Shown here: piece by piece, positions 1 to 5,662 of the stretch | How positions within the stretch are numbered: the first letter of the stretch is position 1 | Layout: each line of letters starts with the position of its first letter | Program-made: the position numbers and the translations under genes | Notes under the pieces: generated by a model | Told to the model about the DNA's origin: nothing | Database searches by the model: none | What the model saw: only the letters and a program-made list of their open reading frames with translations | NCBI GenBank assembly: GCA_964570935.1 | Contig: CAZMZP010000104.1 | Span: 1-25,446 of the forward strand | Origin: JAFGJU01 sp964570935 | Lineage (GTDB): Bacteria > Eisenbacteria > RBG-16-71-46 > JAFGJU01 | Direction: 5' to 3' | Length of the DNA: 25,446 bases

Positions 1-558
1 GGCTTTCTCTGACCCCTGCCTGGACAGCTGAGAGTAACCAGGCGGAGGCCGATTTCGGTTATTCCGTGGGGACAGCAGGGGATGTGAACGGGGATGGTTA
101 TTCAGACGTGATTGTGGGTGCCCCTTACTACGACAACGGCCAGACCGACGAGGGGCGTGCGTACGTGTACCAGGGTTCAGCTAGTGGGCTTTCTCTGACC
201 GCTGCCTGGACAGCTGAGAGTAACCAGGCGGAGGCCGATTTCGGTTATTCCGTGGGGACAGCTGGGGATGTTAACGGTGATGGTTATAGTGATGTGATTG
301 TGGGCGCAGACGCTTATGACAACGGCCAGACCGACGAGGGTCGTGCGTACGTGTACCATGGTTCAGCTAGTGGGCTTTCTCTGACCCCTGCCTGGACAGC
401 GGAGAGCGACCAGGCGGACGCCCGTTTCGGTTGTTCCGTGGGGACAGCAGGGGATGTGAACGGGGATGGTTATTCAGACGTGATTGTGGGCGCCTACTAC
501 TATGACAACGGCTATATCAACGAGGGACGAGCCTATGTGTATCATGGGAACGAAGGAG
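1..558 (+). repeat. Tandem 186-bp coding repeats (62-residue FG-GAP units)
   Basis: The string GGCTTTCTCTG recurs at 1, 187 and 373, giving an exact 186-bp period (62 codons). Copies one and two are almost identical at the DNA level, and the third starts diverging near 500. The array runs off the left edge, so the copy number is unknown. The high DNA identity suggests recent duplication or gene conversion within the gene. Confidence 0.9.
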
Positions 559-1262
559 ATGGACTACATCGCATCGCCCGGCAGGCGCAGTACGACGACT
601 CAGCACCAATAGGGATTCTAGGTGTGTCGGCCCTAAGTGACCGTTTCCTTTTGGGAGTCGTGGGTCGCACTCCATTAGGCCGAGGGAATGTGCGGCTTCA
701 GTACGAGGTGAAGCCGCTCGGGACTGCGTTTGATGGTAGCGGGCTCGTGACGGGGTCGGCGTACAACACTGCAGTTCCTGGGGGTGACGGGAGCGTGGTG
801 GGTCTCTCCCAAGTGGTGACTGGCCTTACGTCAAACACGCTTTATCACTGGAGGGTTCGCACGTTGACGGATTCGCCGTTTTTCCCGCGTTCGCCGTGGT
901 TTTCGCTGCCGTACAACTGTGTGACTGAGGCAGACGTGCGGACGAGTAATGTGGTTGGTGTTGAGAGCGAGCAGCGCGTTCCTGGGGCCCTACTGCTCGG
1001 TAGTGGCGCACCCAACCCGTTTGAGGCACTGACGCATCTGAGGTACACGCTGCCAGAGCGTGGGCATGTGCGGTTAGTTGTTTACGATGTAGCGGGTAGG
1101 CAGGTGGCGGTTCTCAGGGATGGCGAGGAGGATGCTGGCCAGCACGTGGTGAACTGGGAAGGAAAGAGTGCGCGCGGGACCCAGCTTCCTGCGGGAGTGT
1201 ATTTTGTTCAGCTCAACTTCGGGGGTCATAGGGAAGCGCGGAAGATTGTGTTGACGCACTGA
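3..1262 (+). CDS. Secreted FG-GAP repeat protein with C-terminal FlgD-Ig/T9SS-type domain (5' truncated)
   Basis: The reading frame is open from the left edge, so the true start lies outside the window. The GTG at 66 is internal to a repeat and not a real start. The N-terminal half consists of integrin-like FG-GAP repeats carrying the calcium-loop pattern DVNGDGYSDVIVGA three times. A less repetitive, fibronectin-III-like stretch follows (about 600-930, with GLTSNTLYHWRVRT). The last 85 or so residues match the FlgD-Ig/T9SS type A-like C-terminal domain: APNPFEALTHLRYTLPE, VRLVVYDVAGRQV, then LPAGVYFVQL. Such proteins are exported and held at or released from the cell surface; FG-GAP propellers usually mediate adhesion or carbohydrate/protein binding. 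The ligand cannot be predicted. Its tail differs from the TWG-type tails of the next two genes. Domain calls are secure; the function is inferred. Confidence 0.85.
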   Translation, partial: LSLTPAWTAESNQAEADFGYSVGTAGDVNGDGYSDVIVGAPYYDNGQTDEGRAYVYQGSASGLSLTAAWTAESNQAEADFGYSVGTAGDVNGDGYSDVIVGADAYDNGQTDEGRAYVYHGSASGLSLTPAWTAESDQADARFGCSVGTAGDVNGDGYSDVIVGAYYYDNGYINEGRAYVYHGNEGDGLHRIARQAQYDDSAPIGILGVSALSDRFLLGVVGRTPLGRGNVRLQYEVKPLGTAFDGSGLVTGSAYNTAVPGGDGSVVGLSQVVTGLTSNTLYHWRVRTLTDSPFFPRSPWFSLPYNCVTEADVRTSNVVGVESEQRVPGALLLGSGAPNPFEALTHLRYTLPERGHVRLVVYDVAGRQVAVLRDGEEDAGQHVVNWEGKSARGTQLPAGVYFVQLNFGGHREARKIVLTH

Positions 1263-1345
1263 TAGACATAATACTGGGGCCAAACGTATCTTTGAGTGAA
1301 GAGGATAGAGACTCTTCTTGGCTGAGTGAGAGGCTAAGCACAGTT

Positions 1346-1372
1346 GAGGGGCTGGCCAAGCGCCGGCCCCTC
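1346..1372 (+). terminator. GC-rich hairpin after the FG-GAP gene
   Basis: An 11-bp stem (GAGGGGCTGGC at 1346-1356 with GCCGGCCCCTC at 1362-1372, one G-U pair) closes a 5-nt loop. It is followed by TTGCCTTGC, not by a true U-run. A weaker hairpin (GAAGAG/CTCTTC, 1298-1317) sits just after the stop codon. Related hairpins with a similar 3' flank follow the next two genes, so this is probably a terminator or mRNA 3'-end stabiliser shared by the group. Confidence 0.6.
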
Positions 1373-1472
1373 TTGCCTTGCGTGAGCGTGTGCCGGCCGC
1401 AGAAGGGGGAAGAGCATCGGTCATCGCCGCACTGAGCCGCAGTCGTGGCCCCGCAGGGAGGCCCCGGGCTAG

Positions 1473-1527
1473 TAAAGAAGAGCTGCCCATCCTGGACGAC
1501 GTTAGAACTGCGTGCGTGGCGGCAAGC
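1473..1527 (+). other. Conserved intergenic block, copy 1
   Basis: Within the 541-nt gap 1263-1804, positions 1480-1527 align without gaps to 2894-2941 in the next gap, with 36 of 48 bases identical by my count. Both copies lie 50-57 nt upstream of the promoter of a secreted-protein gene. The function is unknown. It could be an upstream regulatory site, the relic of a short coding segment, or the edge of a duplicated cassette. I see no other gene in this gap. Confidence 0.5.
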
Positions 1528-1584
1528 CCGGGCGTCTCCAGCTGAGACAGAGCAGGAGGCGGCAATGTGTGACGTTGTTCCCGC

Positions 1585-1613
1585 TTGCTCTTGCTATAAA
1601 TTCGTGATATGAT
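1585..1613 (+). promoter_or_regulatory. Sigma70-type promoter for the NHL gene
   Basis: A TTGCTC -35 box (1585-1590), a 17-nt spacer and a TATGAT -10 box (1608-1613) lie in a locally AT-rich stretch. Transcription would start near 1620 and give a leader of about 185 nt before the ATG at 1805. The next gene has the same arrangement. Confidence 0.6.
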
Positions 1614-1728
1614 GTTCTTTTGCATCAATTCCAGTAGCTGGATGAGCTTGCTCTTTGGCCCAGACAACGTAAGAGACGCGGATGCAACCTAGGCTCTGGA
1701 CGCTTAGTGTGTCCTCATAGAAAACCCT

Positions 1729-1755
1729 GAGCCTCATCGGTTCGTGATGAGGTTC
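1729..1755 (+). promoter_or_regulatory. Leader hairpin with U-rich tail, possible attenuator (NHL gene)
   Basis: GAGCCTCATC (1729-1738) pairs with GATGAGGTTC (1746-1755), one G-U pair, around a 7-nt loop. TTTTGTAGTTTATAG follows. The hairpin is about 50 nt upstream of the ATG and inside the predicted transcript, so it could act as a transcription attenuator or an RNA-protein binding site. The leader of the next gene carries a hairpin at the same distance that shares GCCTCATCG. Confidence 0.45.
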
Positions 1756-1804
1756 TTTTGTAGTTTATAGGACACGTTTCCTTCAGCGGTTCGAGGAGGT
1801 CTCC

Positions 1805-2779
1805 ATGAAGAATTGCGTCATGATTGCACTCGTCGTCCTCTTCGCTCTGCTCCCTGCCGCAGCATGGGGCCAGTTGCCGCCTGCCTTTTGCACCCAGTGG
1901 GGCAGCGGTGGCACGGGGCAGGGGCAGTTCCAATTTCCCTGCGGTGTCGCGGCGGATGCCAGCGGTAACGTCTACGTCGCTGACAACGAAAACAATCGCA
2001 TCCAGAAATTCACAGGTAGCGGCGGGTACATCACCCAGTGGGGCAGCTATGGCACGGGGCCGGGGCAGTTCGAGTACCCTTTCGGTGTCGCGGTTGATGC
2101 CAGCGGCAATGTCTACGTCGCGGACACCCAGAACCATCGCATCCAGAAGTTCACGAGCGGAGGCGCATACATCACCCAGTGGGGCAGCTTGGGCTCGGAG
2201 CCAGGGCAGTTTGACTACCCCTGCGGTGTCGCGGTTGATGCCAGTGGCAACGTCTACGTCGCGGACAGCGGAAACCATCGCATCCAGAAGTTCACGAGCG
2301 GAGGCGTATGCATCACCCAGTGGGGCAGCTATGGCATGGAACCGGAGCAGTTTAACTGTCCCGAGGGTGTCGCGGTTGATGCCAGCGGCAATGTCTACGT
2401 CGCGGAAACCTGCACCTGGCGTATCCAGAAGTTCACAAGCAACGGCGCGTACATCACCCAGTGGGGCAGCTTTGGTTCGGGGCCGGGGCAGCTGGACATG
2501 CCCTGCGGCGTCGCGGTTGATGCCAGTGGCAACATCTACGTCGCGGACAGCTGGAACAGTCGCATCCAGAAGTTCACGAGCAACGGAGAGTACATTACCC
2601 AGTGGGGTGGCGAGGGCAGCGAGCCCGGACAGTTCAAGAATCCTTTGGGTGTCGCGGTCGATGCCAGTGGCAACGTCTACGCCTCGGACCAGTTCAATCA
2701 TCGCATCCAGAAGTTCTGCTACGGGCCAACAGCTGTTCAGAGCACTACCTGGGGCAGGGTGAAGAGCATGTTCAGATAA
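1805..2779 (+). CDS. Secreted six-repeat NHL propeller protein with TWG-type C-terminal tail
   Basis: This 324-residue protein starts at ATG 1805 behind a strong Shine-Dalgarno sequence (GAGGAGGT, 1793-1800). Residues 1-22 form a signal peptide ending in AAAWG. Six NHL repeats of 47 residues follow (GVAVDASGNVYVADxxNHRIQKF), enough for one six-bladed beta-propeller. NHL propellers generally bind proteins, nucleic acids or glycans, and no catalytic domain is attached. After the last repeat a short linker leads to TWGRVKSMFR at the extreme C-terminus, matched by TWGKIKTLYR at the end of the next gene's product. The gene appears monocistronic, with its own promoter, long leader and downstream hairpin. 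It is an extracellular or surface binding protein by inference; the partner is unknown. Confidence 0.88.
   Translation: MKNCVMIALVVLFALLPAAAWGQLPPAFCTQWGSGGTGQGQFQFPCGVAADASGNVYVADNENNRIQKFTGSGGYITQWGSYGTGPGQFEYPFGVAVDASGNVYVADTQNHRIQKFTSGGAYITQWGSLGSEPGQFDYPCGVAVDASGNVYVADSGNHRIQKFTSGGVCITQWGSYGMEPEQFNCPEGVAVDASGNVYVAETCTWRIQKFTSNGAYITQWGSFGSGPGQLDMPCGVAVDASGNIYVADSWNSRIQKFTSNGEYITQWGGEGSEPGQFKNPLGVAVDASGNVYASDQFNHRIQKFCYGPTAVQSTTWGRVKSMFR
1891..2736 (+). repeat. Six tandem 141-bp coding repeats (NHL units)
   Basis: The motif CACCCAGTGGGG (or a close variant) recurs at 1891, 2032, 2173, 2314, 2455 and 2596, an exact 141-bp period with no indels. Each unit encodes one 47-residue NHL repeat. 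Differences cluster in the segments after CAGTGGGGC and after GTCGCGGAC, which correspond to variable surface loops. Confidence 0.92.
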
Positions 2780-2809
2780 GTGCTTGTCTGAGATAAGGGA
2801 TATAACGGG

Positions 2810-2832
2810 GGGGGGCCGAGCGCTAGCCCCTC
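2810..2832 (+). terminator. GC-rich hairpin after the NHL gene
   Basis: A 7-bp stem (2810-2816 with 2826-2832, one G-U pair) and a 9-nt loop start inside a run of nine G residues, 30 nt after the stop codon. The 3' side (AGCCCCTCTTGCGTTA) resembles that of the hairpin after the FG-GAP gene. There is no U-tract. Confidence 0.5.
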
Positions 2833-2887
2833 TTGCGTTACAGGCACGAGGCGAGATTGATGGGGCAACTCCCTGAGCGGAGCGCCG

Positions 2888-2941
2888 AAAAAGAAGCTGC
2901 CCTCGCTGGACGATGTTCGAGCTTTTTGCGTGGGAGCAAGC
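2888..2941 (+). other. Conserved intergenic block, copy 2
   Basis: This is the partner of the block at 1473-1527 and lies 50 nt upstream of the -35 box of the next gene. Read as triplets from 2894, 9 of 16 triplets are identical to copy 1 and two more differ only synonymously. That hints at a coding relic but proves nothing. The 442-nt gap 2780-3221 otherwise contains only the hairpins and promoter listed here. Confidence 0.5.
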
Positions 2942-2991
2942 TGGAGCTATTGGCGGACGCCATTACGTGCAGTTCGCGCAAGACTTGCGCC

Positions 2992-3020
2992 TTGACATCG
3001 GCCTAATTAGTTGATATTAT
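2992..3020 (+). promoter_or_regulatory. Near-consensus sigma70 promoter for the TWG-tailed small secreted protein
   Basis: A consensus -35 TTGACA (2992-2997), a 17-nt spacer and a TATTAT -10 box (3015-3020) lie in an AT-rich stretch. Transcription should start near 3027, giving a leader of about 195 nt. This is the strongest promoter-like sequence I see in the window. Confidence 0.75.
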
Positions 3021-3140
3021 ATATAGTTGCGATGCCTCTGAGCAGCGCGCTACTTGTCAGGTCTTTGGCATCTTGCCAGGGAGCAGATGGTGTCTGTCGG
3101 TTTCTGGTTAGATGAGCGGGTTTGATTGACCGGCATTGCC

Positions 3141-3168
3141 AGGCCTCATCGCTTTGGCGGCTGAGCCT
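3141..3168 (+). promoter_or_regulatory. Leader hairpin, possible attenuator (small secreted protein)
   Basis: AGG plus CTCA (3141-3148, one bulged C) pairs with TGAGCCT (3162-3168). An inner CGC/GCG helix (3150-3152 with 3157-3159) extends it, and TTCTTG follows. It lies about 50 nt before the ATG at 3222, the same distance as the hairpin in the NHL leader. The 5' arms share GCCTCATCG. Confidence 0.4.
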
Positions 3169-3221
3169 TTCTTGACTATCACGGCACCAAGGGTCGGTCT
3201 ACGCACAAAGGAGAATGCATC

Positions 3222-3860
3222 ATGAGATTTCTCTTCTCGATCCTGGCTGGACTTCTCTTGATTTGCTTGCCGGCGGGCTATCTGCTAGCGGAGGTCGTGG
3301 TGCTGGTTCCGTTCGGTTCCCCCAACATTCGCTACGCCATGTTTGAAGGCACGAGTGAGTCGGTGCTGGCTGATCATCCCGAGTTTGTTTCGCTTGACTA
3401 TGACGATTCTGGCTGGGCCTTGGGTACAGCGCCATTTGGTGCGGGCGGTATGACTTGGTCGTACGATTGCTGTCCTTACTGCCCGGTGGATGCCTCAACG
3501 AATTGGGGAGATCCCTACTTGACTATGATCGCCCGCGTTCATGTGAATGCACCGCCGGAGTATACCTATGCGACCATTGACACACGTTTTGCCTGGGCGG
3601 GCGCTCTGTTTATCAATGGCGAGGGTCAGGCTACATATCAGCACGGGTATTGGGCCGGGTGTCAGCCCGCCGAGGATGGTGATCCTCCTGTTTGGAGCAA
3701 GTATTTCGCGGCCGGTCCCAACAATGTGGCTACTTTCGTGGGAACGGCAAATGCCGCGGGTTGGATGCACTATTTGGATTTTGAGATATCTGTGGAGATT
3801 CCAGGTGCCGTGCCCGTTGATGACAGTACTTGGGGAAAGATCAAGACGCTTTATCGTTAA
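3222..3860 (+). CDS. Small secreted protein of unknown function with TWG-type C-terminal tail
   Basis: I do not recognise a named family for this 212-residue protein. ATG 3222 has a good Shine-Dalgarno sequence (AAGGAG, 3208-3213). Residues 1-23 form a signal peptide (ILAGLLLICLPAGYLLA). The segment YDDSGWALGTAPFG at about residues 66-79 resembles the 'DDSxWxxGxxPFG' stretch found in galactose-binding-like jelly-roll domains of secreted carbohydrate-active proteins, so a lectin-like fold is plausible. Several cysteines (CCPYC near residue 88, one more near 147) could form disulfides after export. The protein ends in DDSTWGKIKTLYR, sharing the TWG tail with the NHL protein although the bodies are unrelated. 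It has its own promoter and downstream hairpin. Confidence 0.8.
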   Translation: MRFLFSILAGLLLICLPAGYLLAEVVVLVPFGSPNIRYAMFEGTSESVLADHPEFVSLDYDDSGWALGTAPFGAGGMTWSYDCCPYCPVDASTNWGDPYLTMIARVHVNAPPEYTYATIDTRFAWAGALFINGEGQATYQHGYWAGCQPAEDGDPPVWSKYFAAGPNNVATFVGTANAAGWMHYLDFEISVEIPGAVPVDDSTWGKIKTLYR

Positions 3861-3939
3861 CGATGTCGTCAGTGCCTTGATTCTCTGACAACGGGGTGAG
3901 GGCACCGCCCACCCCATGTAGTAAGGAAACTGAATGACA

Positions 3940-3966
3940 GGGGGGCTGGCCTTTGGCCAGCCCCCC
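3940..3966 (+). terminator. Perfect 12-bp GC-rich hairpin after the small secreted protein
   Basis: GGGGGGCTGGCC (3940-3951) and GGCCAGCCCCCC (3955-3966) form a perfect 12-bp stem with a TTT loop, 80 nt after the stop codon. TTGCCTTGC follows, exactly as after the first hairpin at 1346-1372. It is probably a terminator or 3' stabiliser separating the accessory genes from the rseP operon. Confidence 0.7.
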
Positions 3967-4040
3967 TTGCCTTGCTTATAGAAGCACGCACCATAGTACG
4001 AATGAGCACAAATTCGGAGTATCAACCCCACAACCAAGTG

Positions 4041-4112
4041 TGGCTGCCCAAGTAGGACTCGAACTCGTGCCCGCCGCTTGGCAATGCCCCTGCTGCGCTG
4101 AACAACACGCGC
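4041..4112 (-). pseudogene. Decayed tRNA-Gly(GCC) relic
   Basis: On the minus strand this 72-nt stretch has a D-arm-like GTTCAGC (4103-4097), the anticodon-loop string TTGCCAA (4084-4078), the T-loop TTCGAGT (4063-4057) and an encoded CCA (4043-4041). The T-loop-to-CCA spacing is exactly right. The acceptor, T and anticodon stems do not pair, so a working tRNA is unlikely. TGCCCGA at 4158-4152 could pair with the 3' acceptor strand but lies about 40 nt too far out. This is the only gene-like item I see in the 410-nt gap 3861-4270, apart from the hairpin and promoter. Confidence 0.4.
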
Positions 4113-4193
4113 CGCGCACCAGAGCCCTTCACCCGCAGTCTGAGCCCACGCTCGGGCAAATCCCCGGAGCCCCCACACCCCCTCCCTCCGCCC

Positions 4194-4222
4194 TTGACTG
4201 GGGCGCGGCCGGGGGTTAAAGT
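4194..4222 (+). promoter_or_regulatory. Candidate promoter of the rseP operon
   Basis: TTGACT (4194-4199, five of six to consensus), a 17-nt spacer and TAAAGT (4217-4222, four of six) lie about 50 nt upstream of the rseP ATG. The spacer is very GC-rich. If real, this promoter could drive the long co-directional gene run to the right edge. Confidence 0.5.
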
Positions 4223-4270
4223 GAGACGTAAGGCAGACGGCTTTTTGCGTTAGACAACAAGGGGTAATGA

Positions 4271-5662
4271 ATGCACACACTCCTCATGGGCATCATCGTT
4301 CTGGGGGTTCTGGTATTCGTTCACGAGTTGGGGCACTTCGTCGGCGCGAAGGCCCTGGGCGTGAGGGTGCTCAAGTTTTCCCTGGGGTTCGGGCCGCGGC
4401 TGGTCGGGTTCAAGCGCAGGGAAACGGACTACGTCATTTCCGCTTTTCCGATGGGCGGCTTCGTGAAGATGGCGGGCGAGAGCCCAGAGTCGGGGGAAAG
4501 CACAGGTGCGCCAGACGAGTTCCTTTCCAAGCCCTGGTGGGCCAGGATGATAATAGCGGCCGCGGGGCCGACCATGAACCTCATCTTCGCGTTCGTGGCC
4601 TGCTCCATGATGTACGTGGTGGGCCTAAGATACGTTGATTTCGAGAGCGTCGTGGGCAGGGTCCAGCCCTCGTCGCTGGCCGCACAGTACGGGTTCTCGG
4701 ATGGGGACAGGGTGGTGGAGGTGGACGGGTCGAAGGTCAAGAGCTGGACCGGCTTCATGGACAAGCTGATGGCCAGCAAGGCCGATTCTGCTGCGAGCGT
4801 GCTGGTGGAGAGGGCCGCCGGTCGGGTGGGCATACCAGTGAAGCTGGCGGACAGGGACTCCGTACTGAAGAGTCTCACTCCGGTGTCGAGCCCTCCGGTG
4901 ATAGGGTCCGTGACCGTGGGCCTGCCGGGCTACGAGAGGGGTCTCAAGCCCGGGGACCGCATAATCTCGGTGGACGGAGTGGAAGTGAAGACGTGGGAGC
5001 AGCTGGCCGAGATGATACACAAGCGTCCGGAAAAAGAGGTCGTGCTGGTCATTCAGCGAGCAGACGCCCGGTTCGAGCAGACAATCACACCGGTGAAGCA
5101 GGAAATAGAGGGGCTGGGCGAGACCGGCTTCATCGGAATATCCCCCAAGGCGAGCGCATACGGCACCGTGAGGGCGAGCGGAGCCAGGATAGTGTCGCTG
5201 GGCGCGGCGAGCACGGTGGAGATGGTGGGGCAGGCGTACGCGGGCCTCTTCAAGCTGGTGCTGAGGCCAAGCCAGATAAGGCGCAGCATAGCCGGGCCTG
5301 TGACCATAGTGCAGATGTCGGGCGACCAGGCGCGGAGAGGGCTGGGGAATCTCCTCTATTTCATAGCGTTCGTTAGCGTCGCGCTCCTCGTCGTGAACCT
5401 GCTGCCCATACCGATCATGGACGGCGGGCACGTGATGTTTTGTCTGGTAGAGGGGTTGAGGGGAAAGGCCCTGAGCATGTCAAAGCAGATCGTGCTCCAA
5501 CGAATCGGCCTCGCGATCGTGGGCACTCTGATTCTGTTTTCCTTCTGGGTCGACTTCGCCAGAATCGTCCAGAGAGGAAGGGCGACACTGGGCAAATCGG
5601 TCGAAGTGAAAGGTGGAAGCCCTGGTGAACCCGACACAGCAGGGACGGTCAAAACTGAGTAG
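4271..5662 (+). CDS. rseP: RseP-type intramembrane site-2 metalloprotease
   Basis: This 463-residue membrane zinc protease of family M50B cleaves transmembrane segments, classically anti-sigma factors in the envelope-stress cascade, and clears signal-peptide remnants. The first transmembrane helix carries the active site HELGH (H18, E19, H22). The second metal-site motif LPIPIMDGGH is at residues 378-387 (D384). Two PDZ-like domains occupy roughly residues 125-200 and 205-285; the second is the clearer one (GLKPGDRIISVDGVEVKTW). A last transmembrane helix is near 410-430. ATG 4271 is preceded by AAGGGG at a suitable distance. The gene ends inside the start of the Omp85 gene, so translation is probably coupled. 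The rseP-bamA pairing is widespread in diderm bacteria, which supports the assignment. Confidence 0.95.
   Translation: MHTLLMGIIVLGVLVFVHELGHFVGAKALGVRVLKFSLGFGPRLVGFKRRETDYVISAFPMGGFVKMAGESPESGESTGAPDEFLSKPWWARMIIAAAGPTMNLIFAFVACSMMYVVGLRYVDFESVVGRVQPSSLAAQYGFSDGDRVVEVDGSKVKSWTGFMDKLMASKADSAASVLVERAAGRVGIPVKLADRDSVLKSLTPVSSPPVIGSVTVGLPGYERGLKPGDRIISVDGVEVKTWEQLAEMIHKRPEKEVVLVIQRADARFEQTITPVKQEIEGLGETGFIGISPKASAYGTVRASGARIVSLGAASTVEMVGQAYAGLFKLVLRPSQIRRSIAGPVTIVQMSGDQARRGLGNLLYFIAFVSVALLVVNLLPIPIMDGGHVMFCLVEGLRGKALSMSKQIVLQRIGLAIVGTLILFSFWVDFARIVQRGRATLGKSVEVKGGSPGEPDTAGTVKTE

Noticed and set aside
1715..2701. 328-residue minus-strand open frame with repeats of the DVDVATGINRDT kind
   Set aside because: It is the antisense image of the 141-bp NHL repeats, which keep all frames open. 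There is no signal peptide, sensible start or ribosome-binding site, and the plus-strand NHL protein is clearly genuine.
1..2736. Regular repeats as a possible CRISPR array
   Set aside because: Units are 186 and 141 bp, in frame and coding for FG-GAP and NHL repeats. There are no short palindromic repeats with unique spacers, and no cas genes.
4041..4112. A working tRNA gene
   Set aside because: Loops and CCA are in place, but the acceptor, anticodon and T stems fail to pair, so I list it only as a relic.
3953..4219. 88-residue plus-strand open frame in the gap before rseP
   Set aside because: It starts inside the hairpin, runs through the tRNA relic and promoter, and has no coding-like composition or ribosome-binding site.
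3495..4280. 261-residue minus-strand open frame over the small secreted gene and its downstream gap
   Set aside because: It runs antisense across a clear secreted-protein gene, a hairpin, the tRNA relic and the rseP promoter, with no motif or ribosome-binding site.
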